From: JAAZLS01 sp964585925
GTDB lineage: Bacteria; Bacillota; Dethiobacteria; DTU022
Assembly: GCA_964585925.1 (NCBI GenBank)
Contig: CAZPFS010000005.1
Span: 10,105 to 74,104, forward strand
Length of the DNA stretch: 64,000 bases
Direction of reading: 5' to 3'
Shown piece by piece: positions 1 to 8,193 of this stretch (positions are counted from its first letter, which is position 1; each line of letters starts with the position of its first letter). The notes beneath the pieces are model-generated. The model was given only the letters and a program-made list of their open reading frames with translations, made no database searches and was not told the origin of the DNA. Both the position numbers and the translations under genes were made by a program.

Positions 1-2
1 GC

Positions 3-599
3 TGGCTGCTGTGGGGATGTGCGGCGGGGTATTTGTGCGGTGCTCGGAGGATGTGCAGCCGGATCGGAGCCCTGTTGGTTGCTGTGGCCATATCCACCAG
101 CTATAAACCCGAAGTAAGGGTATTGCTGTCCCGTCATTACCCCCTGGCATTATTTATACGGGAAACAATTAACCGGAGAATGGCTACCCCCGTGTCCGGC
201 ATCTCCTTAAAAGCAGATCAAACCCTTCCCTTATTTATAAATCAGCTGTACATGAGACACGGTTATCTGCCGGCAGGGGGCGGAACCCTGTTTGACCTGA
301 CTTGCCAGGCTATTTTAAACGTGATCTGCTTTAGTTTGGCCTGCCTGGCCTGGGGCTGCACCTGTTACGTTGTCTCCTCGGTCTGGTTGAAGCGCCGACC
401 CATTGACCCTGGCAGGGTTGAAAAATGGGGGGGGCTGATCATGGGGGCGGTGGGGGCGGCCCTGACGGCGACCCTGGCTTTCGGAATTATTCTGCCATTA
501 TTGGCACTGCTAACCCCGAACTCCCTTGGGTTTGAACATTCGGCCTTGTTTCAACTGATGTGGTCGGTTGTGGATCGGACGGGGATCTGGTGGAACTAG
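3..599 (+). CDS. CvpA-family membrane protein, 5' end cut off by window
   Basis: The frame is open from the window edge to the TAG at 597-599, so this is the C-terminal part of a gene that begins upstream. The visible part starts with a hydrophobic stretch carrying small residues (WLLWGCAAGYLCGARR), then a soluble loop and two further hydrophobic segments near positions 300-390 and 430-520. That layout, including a helix followed by a Gly/Arg-rich turn, resembles CvpA (colicin V production protein family), multi-spanning inner-membrane proteins of poorly defined role. Family assignment is from pattern only and the N-terminus is missing. An internal ATG at 33 is not needed as a start. Confidence 0.55.
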   Translation, partial: WLLWGCAAGYLCGARRMCSRIGALLVAVAISTSYKPEVRVLLSRHYPLALFIRETINRRMATPVSGISLKADQTLPLFINQLYMRHGYLPAGGGTLFDLTCQAILNVICFSLACLAWGCTCYVVSSVWLKRRPIDPGRVEKWGGLIMGAVGAALTATLAFGIILPLLALLTPNSLGFEHSALFQLMWSVVDRTGIWWN

Positions 600-652
600 C
601 CGGCATATTTTGGAATCAAGCAGGAATCAAATTGGAAAAGAAGAACATTATA

Positions 653-676
653 CTGACACAATGCATCCCGTGTCAG
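653..676 (+). promoter_or_regulatory. 7-bp inverted repeat in adk upstream region
   Basis: CTGACAC (653-659) and GTGTCAG (670-676) form a perfect 7-bp inverted repeat with a 10-nt loop, 30 bases before the adk start. It overlaps a TATACT hexamer (649-654) that could be a -10 element, although I see no good -35 at the right distance. It could be an operator or an mRNA hairpin; function is unknown. Confidence 0.35.
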
Positions 677-705
677 GTACCTGCCTAAAAAGGGAGAGAG
701 GTAAA

Positions 706-1347
706 ATGTTAATTGTGTTGCTGGGCCCTCCAGGAGCAGGCAAGGGGACTCAGGCCGAATTGCTGGTGGCTAAATACCAGCTTTTGCATGTTGCTACCGG
801 TGATATTTTGCGCAGTTCTGTTAACAGGGGCTTACCGCTGGGCAGAAAGGCCCGGGAATACATGGATCAAGGACTTCTGGTTCCTGATGAGATCGTGGTT
901 CAGATTGTGTCCGAAAAGCTTGAAGAACTGAAAGGCGTTTCGGGGGCCCTGCTTGATGGATTTCCCCGAACTCTAGGACAGGCGAAATCCCTGGACCGGC
1001 TTTTGGGGCAGAAGGGAATTGTTATTGATCGGGTAATATTTATAGAAGTACCGGAGGAAGAACTGATCACCCGGCTTACCGGGAGAAGGGTCTGCCGGGA
1101 ATGCGGCTCCACCTACCATCTTAAATTTAATCAACCCAAAGTGCGCAACGTTTGCGACCATTGCGGCGGTGAACTGTACCAAAGGGACGATGATTCGCTG
1201 CAAACGGTTACGGAGAGGCTGAGCGTATTTGGACGCCAGACTATACCGGTAGTGGAATATTACCGGCAACAGAGTTTGCTTGCTGCAGTTAACGGCCATA
1301 CCGACATATCGCAGGTTTTCAGCCAGATATGTTCGGCAATTGGATGA
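706..1347 (+). CDS. adk: Adenylate kinase, zinc-LID type
   Basis: This 213-residue protein interconverts ATP + AMP and 2 ADP in the cytoplasm. The P-loop is GPPGAGKGTQ near residue 7. An AMP-binding DGFPRT motif follows near residue 84. The LID contains two CxxC pairs (CREC and CDHC, about residues 130-153), the Cys4 zinc site of Gram-positive long-form adenylate kinases. I chose ATG 706 because it follows AGGGAGAGAGG at good spacing; longer upstream frames add residues foreign to the family. In most Firmicutes adk lies in the spc ribosomal operon after secY. Here it stands near rpsF instead, so it is either a relocated gene or a second copy. Confidence 0.95.
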   Translation: MLIVLLGPPGAGKGTQAELLVAKYQLLHVATGDILRSSVNRGLPLGRKAREYMDQGLLVPDEIVVQIVSEKLEELKGVSGALLDGFPRTLGQAKSLDRLLGQKGIVIDRVIFIEVPEEELITRLTGRRVCRECGSTYHLKFNQPKVRNVCDHCGGELYQRDDDSLQTVTERLSVFGRQTIPVVEYYRQQSLLAAVNGHTDISQVFSQICSAIG

Positions 1348-1389
1348 GCAATAACCCAGCCGAGGTGATCGCTGGCAGGGGGGATCGCC

Positions 1390-1578
1390 ATGCAGTACCA
1401 CGTGGGGCAGGTGGTGCAGTTAAAAAAAACTCACCCTTGTGGCTCGGATCGCTGGCAGATACTGAGAATAGGTATGGATTTCAGAATAAAATGTACCAAA
1501 TGCGGGCGTAGTGTGCTGTTGCCCAGATCCTGCTTTGAAAAACGGGTCAAAAGGGTGATCACCGGGGAAAACGATTAG
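1390..1578 (+). CDS. DUF951 family small protein
   Basis: A 62-residue basic protein with a CxxC pair (IKCTKCGR, about residues 35-42) preceded by a short beta-rich N-terminus (YHVGQVVQLKKTHPCGS). This matches the DUF951 family, a single-domain protein of unknown function often encoded just before rpsF or next to ychF in Firmicutes. Together with C17 the CxxC pair may bind a metal. The start ATG 1390 follows a purine-rich GGGGGGATC. It lies 42 bases after adk and about 220 before rpsF. No experimental role is known to me. Confidence 0.75.
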   Translation: MQYHVGQVVQLKKTHPCGSDRWQILRIGMDFRIKCTKCGRSVLLPRSCFEKRVKRVITGEND

Positions 1579-1748
1579 CTGATAAAATGTCTTGACCCTA
1601 TTCCCCCAGACCCCGTGAAAAGCCAGAACACAGACTTTCGGCTCTGTGAAACTCACGACATCCCGAAACAACAGCGGTCAGAGCGTGATCAAAAGTCTCT
1701 GATCCTGCTTGTGTGCAGCCGACAAATGTGATAGCATGCTACTAAGTG

Positions 1749-1788
1749 TCCCTGCTCCTGCAAAAGGGGCCGTTTCAGACCACAGGGA
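1749..1788 (+). promoter_or_regulatory. Candidate S6:S18-binding leader hairpin of rpsF
   Basis: TCCCTG (1749-1754) pairs with CAGGGA (1783-1788), which contains part of the rpsF ribosome-binding site. An inner stem CTCCT (1755-1759) / AGGGG (1765-1769) closes loop GCAAA. A CCG triplet (1770-1772) follows directly as a 3'-side bulge, before TTTCAGACCA. Bacterial rpsF leaders bound by the S6:S18 pair are described as hairpins with a bulged CCG and repress translation by feedback. The match is by eye; a covariance search would be needed to settle it. Confidence 0.5.
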
Positions 1789-1799
1789 GGTGCTAACAG

Positions 1800-2090
1800 A
1801 TGAATAACAACTATGAAACCATGTTTATCCTTCGTCCTGAGCAGGAACAGGATGAAACCCAGGAGTTTCTGGACAACCTTCAAAAGCTGATCAATAAATT
1901 TGGAGGGGAAGTTGGGGAAACAGATGACTGGGGAGTCCGCCGACTGGCCTATGAAATAGACAAACTCAAAGAAGGCCGCTATTTTTTGGTAAAATTCAAA
2001 TCCGGGCCCGGGGTTGTCCCCGAGCTTGAACACTTTTTTCGGGTTACCGATGGTGTTATGCGCTACATGGTGATACGGGAAAAGGATTAA
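1800..2090 (+). CDS. rpsF: 30S ribosomal protein S6
   Basis: This 96-residue protein is the full family length. It begins NNYETMFILRPE, the usual first strand of S6, and has the typical DDWGVRRLAYEIDKLKEGRYF core and a C-terminal VMRYMVIR strand. S6 binds S18 and the central domain of 16S rRNA in the small subunit. ATG 1800 follows CAGGGAGG. It is first in a conserved rpsF-ssb-rpsR group, and its leader may allow S6:S18 feedback (see the hairpin at 1749-1788). Confidence 0.97.
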   Translation: MNNNYETMFILRPEQEQDETQEFLDNLQKLINKFGGEVGETDDWGVRRLAYEIDKLKEGRYFLVKFKSGPGVVPELEHFFRVTDGVMRYMVIREKD

Positions 2091-2119
2091 AATTTTAGTA
2101 TTTAAAAGGCGGTGATACT

Positions 2120-2518
2120 TTGATTAACCGGATAATATTGATCGGCAGGTTGGTTCGCGATCCCGAGTTGCGATTTACTGCCTCTGGAAAAGCAGTGGGA
2201 ACCTTTACCCTGGCTGTAGACAGGCCATTTACAAACCAGCAGGGGGAAAGGGACGCAGATTTTATCAATATTGTTACCTGGGAAAAAAGGGCCGAAACCT
2301 GTGCCAACTATTTAAAAAAGGGGAGGCAGGTGGCGGTAGAAGGCCGCCTGCAGATCCGTTCCTATGATGACAGTCAGGGCATCAGAAGGAAAACGGCTGA
2401 AGTAGTGGCCAGTAATGTGATGTTTTTGGAAAGGGATCGAACGACAGGAATCGAAGAAACGGATGCCGGCGAAGCGGGCGGAGATCTGTCGGTAGGCGAA
2501 GAAGATATACCGTTCTAA
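2120..2518 (+). CDS. ssb: Single-stranded DNA-binding protein
   Basis: A 132-residue SSB with an N-terminal OB fold (INRIILIGRLVRDPELR start; FINIVTWEKRAE; VEGRLQIRSY) over about residues 1-105. A short acidic linker leads to the C-terminal tip EEDIPF, the docking tail for replication and repair partners. It coats single-stranded DNA. The start codon is TTG at 2120 behind AAAGGCGGTGA. The linker is short for the family. It sits between rpsF and rpsR, the standard bacterial arrangement, 29 bases after rpsF. Confidence 0.97.
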   Translation: MINRIILIGRLVRDPELRFTASGKAVGTFTLAVDRPFTNQQGERDADFINIVTWEKRAETCANYLKKGRQVAVEGRLQIRSYDDSQGIRRKTAEVVASNVMFLERDRTTGIEETDAGEAGGDLSVGEEDIPF

Positions 2519-2541
2519 GTTCAATCAGGGAGGTCAGGTCG

Positions 2542-2772
2542 TTGAGACGAGATAGAACACGTAAACCAAGAAAAAAAATATGCAGTTTTTGTGTAGACAA
2601 AATTGATTCCGTCGATTACAAACAATATGAAAAGTTAAAACGGTTTATCACGGAGCGGGGAAAAATACTGCCCCGCCGGATTTCGGGGAACTGTGCCCGC
2701 CACCAGCGGCAGTTAACCAGTGCCATAAAGCGGGCCCGCATTATGGCCCTCTTGCCGTTTACCTCCGAATAA
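2542..2772 (+). CDS. rpsR: 30S ribosomal protein S18, zinc-ribbon form
   Basis: A 76-residue protein with the S18 core (VDYKQYEKLKRFITERGKILPRR, ISGNCARHQRQLTSAIKRAR). Its N-terminal half contains CSFC (about residues 14-17), and CARH follows near residue 51; together these are the ligands of the zinc-binding (C+) form of S18. S18 pairs with S6 on the 30S platform. The start is TTG 2542 after CAGGGAGG. It is co-oriented with ssb, 23 bases downstream. Confidence 0.95.
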   Translation: MRRDRTRKPRKKICSFCVDKIDSVDYKQYEKLKRFITERGKILPRRISGNCARHQRQLTSAIKRARIMALLPFTSE

Positions 2773-2903
2773 AATATGGACATTCATTTGCAAAGGTGCT
2801 GGAATTATGTTATGCCGGCGCCATTTTTTGTGTAATCCTGCAAGGCAGGAGCATGCTTGGGCGATCACGAATATCGTAGCATGATTATTGAGGATGTGAG
2901 GCC

Positions 2904-3350
2904 ATGAAGGTAATATTGGTAAAAGACGTGAAAAATCTGGGCCGCGCGGGCGATACAAAAGAGGTAGCAGATGGTTTTGCCCGAAATATGTTGTTTCCCA
3001 GGGGATGGGCGGTGGAGGCTACTCCTAAACGCCTTCAGGAACTCGAACGCAGACGGCAATCAATGGAACAAAAAGCCCGGCAACAAGAGGCGCTTGCCCG
3101 GGAAGTCGCCGGCCGTCTGGAGGGGACAGTTGTCAATTTTAAGGTGGCGGCCGGTGAAGGGGGCCGCCTGTTCGGCTCCATTACTGCTCAGGAGGTGGCC
3201 GCAGCACTGCAGAAAAAAGGCTTTGACCTTGATAAGAAAAAGCTGATTTTGGAGGAACCACTTAAAAATCTGGGAGAACATCCGGTTGCGGTAAAACTCT
3301 GTTCCGGGGTAAAGGCTTTTATCCGGGTAAATGTGGAGAAAGAAGGTTAA
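2904..3350 (+). CDS. rplI: 50S ribosomal protein L9
   Basis: At 148 residues it is full family length. The N-terminal domain has the signature MKVILVKDVKNLGRAGD and GFARNMLFPRGWA, followed by a long connecting helix (about residues 40-75) and the C-terminal rRNA-binding domain with RLFGSITAQEVA. L9 spans the large subunit near L1 and affects frame maintenance. ATG 2904 follows GAGGATGTGAG. The 131-base gap upstream contains a small hairpin TCCTGC/GCAGGA (about 2836-2850). The 3' end lies next to lonC. Confidence 0.97.
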   Translation: MKVILVKDVKNLGRAGDTKEVADGFARNMLFPRGWAVEATPKRLQELERRRQSMEQKARQQEALAREVAGRLEGTVVNFKVAAGEGGRLFGSITAQEVAAALQKKGFDLDKKKLILEEPLKNLGEHPVAVKLCSGVKAFIRVNVEKEG

Positions 3351-3357
3351 TCAAAAA

Positions 3358-5259
3358 ATGCCCGCTCACAAGGATCCGGAACCCAGGAATCAACAGGTCA
3401 ACGCAATTCTGGAACTGATTGTTAACATTTACGGCAGTGAAAAGATGGTTTTAAAAGCCAATAAATTGGGGGCATTGACCCTTCTTCGTTCACCAAAACT
3501 ATCCCAGAGGGTTCTGGGACTGCAAAAAATTATTCTTGATGATCCGACCCTGAAAGATCCTCCGGAAGATAAGATCATCCCCGGGTTACTGGAAGAATTG
3601 GAGGACGTTTTGGCGGGGCAGCTGGCCAGGCGTTCTCTAGAGGAATCCATTGAACAAAAAGCCCGACGCAAGGTGGAAGAAAGACATGAAGAGTATTTGC
3701 AGGACATTAAAAGCCAGGTAATCAAAGAGATCAGCGGTGTAGAAACCCCACATACTTTAAAAAAGTATGCGCAAATTGAAAAAATGTACACCCGGGAAAT
3801 TTCCCGGAACGCAGTGGAGATGTTGCGGCCCGGTCAAATAGATGAGATTATCGGGCAGCGGAAAGCTGTTACCGCTCTGATTTCCATGCTGGCTTCTCCA
3901 CACCCCACTCATATTTTATTGTACGGCCCACCCGGGGTAGGCAAGACTACCGCTGCCAGGCTGGCTCTGAAAGAGGCGCAAAAAACATCTCAGGCCTTGT
4001 TTTCAAAACAGGCGCCCTTTATAGAAGTAGACGGCACCACCCTAAGATGGGATCCCCGGGAGGCAGCCAATCCCCTGCTCGGTTCGGTTCATGATCCCAT
4101 CTATCAGGGAGCGCAGAAAGATCTGGCCGAAGTCGGCATACCGGAACCCAAACTGGGTCTGGTTACAGAAGCCCACGGGGGGATTTTGTTTATCGACGAA
4201 ATTGGCGAGATGGATTTGCAGCTTCAGAGTAAATTGCTGAAAGTACTTGAAGACAAACGGGTTTTTTTTGAATCCGCTTACTATGATCCCTCGGACTCCA
4301 GAGTGCCCAAATATATAAAACTGTTGTTTGAACAGGGCGCTCCGGCGGATTTTGTGCTGATTGGAGCTACCACCCGACCACCGGAAGACATTTCACCTGC
4401 TCTTCGCTCGCGCTGCACACCGGTTTTTTTTGACCTGTTAACCCCTGAAGATATTAAAGGCATCGTCAGGGCTGCCGCATCCAAACTGAAAGTAAGGGCT
4501 GGCCCCGGGGTAACCAGACTGATCAGCGGTTATACCGGAGAGGGTCGTCAAGCGGTTAATTTATTGATAGAGGCATACAGCCGGGCACTTTACGAGGGGG
4601 ACGGCGGGCGCCCGCCCAGGATTACCTGCCGTCTGATGCAGGAAGTACTGCAAAGCAACCGGCTGATCCCCTTAAGTAGGGTGTACGCCAGTGAGACCGA
4701 AGAGATAGGAAAAACCAGCGCGTTGGGAGTATCCGGATTTATCGGTTCAGTGCTGGAGATAGAAGCGCTGTCGCTTTCTTCACCCGGTCCCGGTAAAGGG
4801 CGAATTCGCTTCAATGATACTGCAGGCTCGATGACTAAAGATTCGGTATTTGTGGCGGCAACGGTTATCCGCAAACTGACCGGGATTGATCTGGGTGATT
4901 TCGACCTGCACCTGAACGTTGTCGGCGGGGGCAATGTTGACGGACCATCGGCAGGAGTGGCCATATTTATCGCCTTGTTGAGTGCACTCAAAAATATTCC
5001 AATCAAACAGGATTGCGCGGTTACCGGTGAAATTTCCCTGCAGGGAACCATTAAGCCGGTGGGCGGTCTGATCGAAAAAATTTATGGAGCACGACTGGCA
5101 GGATTCAAAAAAGTAATAATCCCAATGGGTAACAGCGAGAATCTGGCCCCAAACTTCCCGGATATGCAGATAATCACCGTGCGTGAAGTTTCGGATTTGT
5201 GGTCTCACTTTTTCCGACCCCGTGCATTAAAGGAGCTGTTTCCCGCCAAGGAGGGTTGA
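3358..5259 (+). CDS. lonC: Lon-family ATP-dependent protease, spore-former LonC type
   Basis: A 633-residue AAA+ serine protease of the Lon superfamily, resembling the LonC group found in endospore formers. An N-terminal helical region is followed by Walker A GPPGVGKTT (about residue 190) and Walker B LFIDEIGEMD (about residue 278). The proteolytic domain has a Ser531 in GPSAG and Lys574 in the GGLIEK motif. The 43-residue Ser-Lys spacing equals that of E. coli Lon. ATG 3358 is preferred because AGAAGG lies 11 bases upstream; a second ATG at 3331 would overlap rplI and lacks a ribosome site. dnaB follows after two bases. Confidence 0.9.
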   Translation: MPAHKDPEPRNQQVNAILELIVNIYGSEKMVLKANKLGALTLLRSPKLSQRVLGLQKIILDDPTLKDPPEDKIIPGLLEELEDVLAGQLARRSLEESIEQKARRKVEERHEEYLQDIKSQVIKEISGVETPHTLKKYAQIEKMYTREISRNAVEMLRPGQIDEIIGQRKAVTALISMLASPHPTHILLYGPPGVGKTTAARLALKEAQKTSQALFSKQAPFIEVDGTTLRWDPREAANPLLGSVHDPIYQGAQKDLAEVGIPEPKLGLVTEAHGGILFIDEIGEMDLQLQSKLLKVLEDKRVFFESAYYDPSDSRVPKYIKLLFEQGAPADFVLIGATTRPPEDISPALRSRCTPVFFDLLTPEDIKGIVRAAASKLKVRAGPGVTRLISGYTGEGRQAVNLLIEAYSRALYEGDGGRPPRITCRLMQEVLQSNRLIPLSRVYASETEEIGKTSALGVSGFIGSVLEIEALSLSSPGPGKGRIRFNDTAGSMTKDSVFVAATVIRKLTGIDLGDFDLHLNVVGGGNVDGPSAGVAIFIALLSALKNIPIKQDCAVTGEISLQGTIKPVGGLIEKIYGARLAGFKKVIIPMGNSENLAPNFPDMQIITVREVSDLWSHFFRPRALKELFPAKEG

Positions 5260-5261
5260 CC

Positions 5262-6623
5262 ATGGCTGTTACCGGAGAGCGGGTTCCTCCGCAAAGCATA
5301 GAGGCCGAACAATCTGTACTGGGTTCCATGTTGATCGACAAGGAAGCCATTTATACAGCTTCTGAACTATTGATGGGGGAGGATTTTTACCGTTCGTCCC
5401 ACCAAAAAATATTTGAAGCCATCATATCGCTGAGTGACCGGGGTGAACCGGTGGATCTGATCACCCTTTCCGATGAGCTCAAATCCGGAAGCTGCCTGGA
5501 GGAAACCGGAGGGATGCAATATCTGGTTTCTTTGGCCGATGCTGTTCCCACCGCGGCCAATGTTCAGTATTATGCAGAAATTGTCAGAGAAAGAGCCATA
5601 CTCAGGGCATTGATCAGCGGGTGTACACAGATCGTCACTTCCAGTTTCAGTTCTCCTCCGGATGTTGATGATTTTTTGGATCAGGCGGAACAAAAAATAT
5701 TTGAAATTGGGCGCAGGGGTAAACGACAGGGTTTTTCCTCCCTGAAGGAAGTTCTGGTACAAACCTTTGAGCGCATTGAAAAGCTCTATGATCACAAGAA
5801 AGGTGTAACTGGTATTTCATCGGGTTTTGTAGATATTGATTGTTTAAGTGCAGGCTTGCAGGAGGCGGATTTGATTATTGTTGCCGCCCGCCCCAGCATG
5901 GGCAAAACAACCCTCGCCCTGAACATTGCCCAGCACATTGCGGTTAATGAAAACAAGGCGGTGGCTTTTTTTAGTTTGGAAATGGCCAAAGAGCAATTAG
6001 CCCAGCGCCTGCTCTCGGCACAGGCGCAGATTGATGCCCAAGACCTCCGCCGCGGCTTTTTGTCTCAGGAGGACTGGCAGAAACTGACCAGGGCGGTAGG
6101 TCCGTTGAGCACCGCTCCGTTGTATATTGATGATACACCTTCCCTTTCCGTCATGGAGTTGCGCTCCAAGGCCAGGCGTCTAAAAGCCGAAAAAGGGCTG
6201 GAAGCAATATTTGTTGATTATCTTCAGCTTATGAGGGGTCACGGCCGGGCGGAAAACAGACAGCAAGAGCTGTCTGAAATTTCACGATCGCTAAAAGCCC
6301 TGGCCAAGGAGCTGAGCGTACCGGTAATTGCGCTTTCCCAGCTGAGCCGGGCGGTAGAAAAAAGACCGAATCGCCGACCGATTTTAAGCGACCTCATGGA
6401 ATCGGGGGGTATTGAGGCCAACGCGGACATGGTTGTGTTCATATATCGGGAGGCTTATTATACACAGGATACGGAGTCCGGCAATGTGGCCGAGATCATC
6501 ATTGCCAAGCAGCGGAACGGCCCCACCGGCACGGTAAAGTTGTATTTTCTGGATCGCTACGGCAAATTTGCCAATATCGCCCGGGAAAATGAAGGTGAAT
6601 ATAGTGCCCCAGCAGAGGTATGA
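5262..6623 (+). CDS. dnaB: Replicative DNA helicase DnaB
   Basis: A 453-residue hexameric helicase that unwinds DNA at the replication fork. The N-terminal primase-interaction domain starts VPPQSIEAEQSVLGSML. The RecA-like motor has Walker A ARPSMGKTT (about residues 209-217), Walker B IFVDYLQLM, and the H3/H4 motifs SQLSRAVEKR and RNGPTGT. ATG 5262 follows AAGGAGGG with ideal spacing, and the TGA of lonC lies two bases before it. No intein or insertion is visible. The rplI-lonC-dnaB run suggests one transcript. Confidence 0.97.
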   Translation: MAVTGERVPPQSIEAEQSVLGSMLIDKEAIYTASELLMGEDFYRSSHQKIFEAIISLSDRGEPVDLITLSDELKSGSCLEETGGMQYLVSLADAVPTAANVQYYAEIVRERAILRALISGCTQIVTSSFSSPPDVDDFLDQAEQKIFEIGRRGKRQGFSSLKEVLVQTFERIEKLYDHKKGVTGISSGFVDIDCLSAGLQEADLIIVAARPSMGKTTLALNIAQHIAVNENKAVAFFSLEMAKEQLAQRLLSAQAQIDAQDLRRGFLSQEDWQKLTRAVGPLSTAPLYIDDTPSLSVMELRSKARRLKAEKGLEAIFVDYLQLMRGHGRAENRQQELSEISRSLKALAKELSVPVIALSQLSRAVEKRPNRRPILSDLMESGGIEANADMVVFIYREAYYTQDTESGNVAEIIIAKQRNGPTGTVKLYFLDRYGKFANIARENEGEYSAPAEV

Positions 6624-7983
6624 CGTAATAATTATTGGCGCAGGCCCTGCCGGTATCTTTACGGCCCTGGAGTTAAGCCGGCGTTCCCAGGCCAGAATAT
6701 TGATATTGGAGCAGGGGCCGGCGCTGGAAAAGCGGAACTGTTCCCGGCGGATTGGGAAACAATGTCTGCACTGCCGTCCCTGCCGGGTTACCAGCGGTTG
6801 GGGGGGGGCAGGTGCGTTCAGCGATGGAAAGCTGACCCTGGCCCCTGAAATCGGCGGTTTTTTAAATGAATATGTTTCTCCTTCGGTATTAAACGAACTT
6901 ATCGGTTACGTGGAACAAACTTTTCTTTCCTTCGGCGCTCCTGATTGCTTGTATGGAACCGACCGGGAAGGGGTGAAGGAACTGCAGCGCAGGGCGGCTG
7001 CCGCCGGATTGAGTCTGATCCCGGCCCGAATCAGGCATCTGGGCACCGAAAACTGTTTTGGTATACTGCAGCGTATCTATCAGCAACTGTCCGCCCGAGT
7101 GGAAATATCCGTTGATACACAGGTAACCGAGATACTGGCCGGCAGCCGGGCAATAAAGGGAGTCAAGCTGGCCTCCGGGGAGATTATCGGTGCGCGTTAT
7201 GTGGTATGCAGTCCCGGACGTTCAGGGGCGGAATGGTTCCAACAGGAGGCACTTCGCCTGGGGTTAAAAGGGACCAACAACCCGGTGGATATCGGGCTCC
7301 GGGTAGAAATTCCGGCAGTGCTGATGGAGCCCCTTACCAACCAGGTGTACGAACCCAAATTAATATACTATTCACCGTATTTTGACGATCGAGTCCGCAC
7401 TTTCTGCATGAATCCACATGGAGTAGTGGTAATGGAAAATAACGCGGGGACAGTCACGGTCAACGGTCACAGTTATGCCCGTAAAAAAACAGAGAATACC
7501 AATTTTGCACTGTTGGTCAGCAAAACTTTTACCGAGCCGTTTAATGAGCCGATCAGTTACGGCAAGAATATTGCCGGGCTGGCCAATATGTTGGGATACG
7601 GAGTGCTGGTGCAGCGATTGGGGGATTTACTGATGGGTCGACGCTCTACAAGAGAACGCATCTTGCGGGGGATGGTCCGTCCCTCCCTGGAAGAGGCTAC
7701 ACCCGGTGATCTGAGCCTGGTTTTGCCTTATCGCCATCTGCGCTCGATAATGGAAATGCTGGAGGCTTTGGACAGGCTGGCGCCGGGGGTAAATTCCCGC
7801 CATACACTGCTGTACGGCCTGGAGGTCAAGTTCTATTCTTTTCGGGTGCAGGTGGACAACCAACTGCATACCGGCATTAAGGGTTTGTTTGCCGTTGGCG
7901 ACGGAGCAGGGATTACCCGGGGATTGGTCCAGTCCTCCGCCTCAGGGGTGCTTGCCGCCCGGGAAATAGCAAATAGTTTATAA
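6604..7983 (+). CDS. FAD-dependent dehydrogenase (COG2509-like)
   Basis: About 459 residues. A dinucleotide fold with VIIIGAGPAGIFTALEL opens the protein. A Cys-rich stretch (CSRRIGKQC, CLHCRPC, near residues 37-55) precedes GWGGAGAFSDGKL, a pattern typical of COG2509 FAD-dependent dehydrogenases. The C-terminus has GLFAVGDGAGITRG, the second FAD-contact motif. Substrate is unknown. The start is uncertain: GTG 6604 follows AAGGTGA at 7 bases, while ATG 6589 lacks a clear ribosome site; both overlap dnaB by 20-35 bases, implying coupled translation. Confidence 0.8.
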   Translation: MPQQRYDVIIIGAGPAGIFTALELSRRSQARILILEQGPALEKRNCSRRIGKQCLHCRPCRVTSGWGGAGAFSDGKLTLAPEIGGFLNEYVSPSVLNELIGYVEQTFLSFGAPDCLYGTDREGVKELQRRAAAAGLSLIPARIRHLGTENCFGILQRIYQQLSARVEISVDTQVTEILAGSRAIKGVKLASGEIIGARYVVCSPGRSGAEWFQQEALRLGLKGTNNPVDIGLRVEIPAVLMEPLTNQVYEPKLIYYSPYFDDRVRTFCMNPHGVVVMENNAGTVTVNGHSYARKKTENTNFALLVSKTFTEPFNEPISYGKNIAGLANMLGYGVLVQRLGDLLMGRRSTRERILRGMVRPSLEEATPGDLSLVLPYRHLRSIMEMLEALDRLAPGVNSRHTLLYGLEVKFYSFRVQVDNQLHTGIKGLFAVGDGAGITRGLVQSSASGVLAAREIANSL

Positions 7984-8193
7984 AAAGGAGCTCGAAGAAT
8001 AAAATAATCCTGGGAAGGTTAATAATACCTGCCAAGGAGGTTTTTAACTGCTGTCTGGTAAAAATATTTTCAATGTCAGCAGGAATATACAGGAAGCAAC
8101 CAGAATTTAACAGGGTATATTTTTAAAGGGGTATATTTTAAAGCAGACCCTTTGACGGCAACTCCTGGGCATCTTAGGCAAAGGAGGCAATCT
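7984..8193. other. Intergenic region with tandem 11-bp direct repeat
   Basis: No gene is seen. GGGTATATTTT occurs twice in direct orientation (8113-8123 and 8129-8139), 16 bases apart, upstream of the G5/M23 gene; such spacing could suit a tandem-binding regulator. A lone AAGGAGG (8034-8040) is not followed by a usable start codon. A GCAGGAAT motif at 8079-8086 resembles motifs before adk and fsa. Confidence 0.4.

Noticed and set aside
8034..8060. Strong ribosome-site-like AAGGAGG with no gene
   Set aside because: Only a CTG-started frame of about 20 codons follows; no normal start codon.
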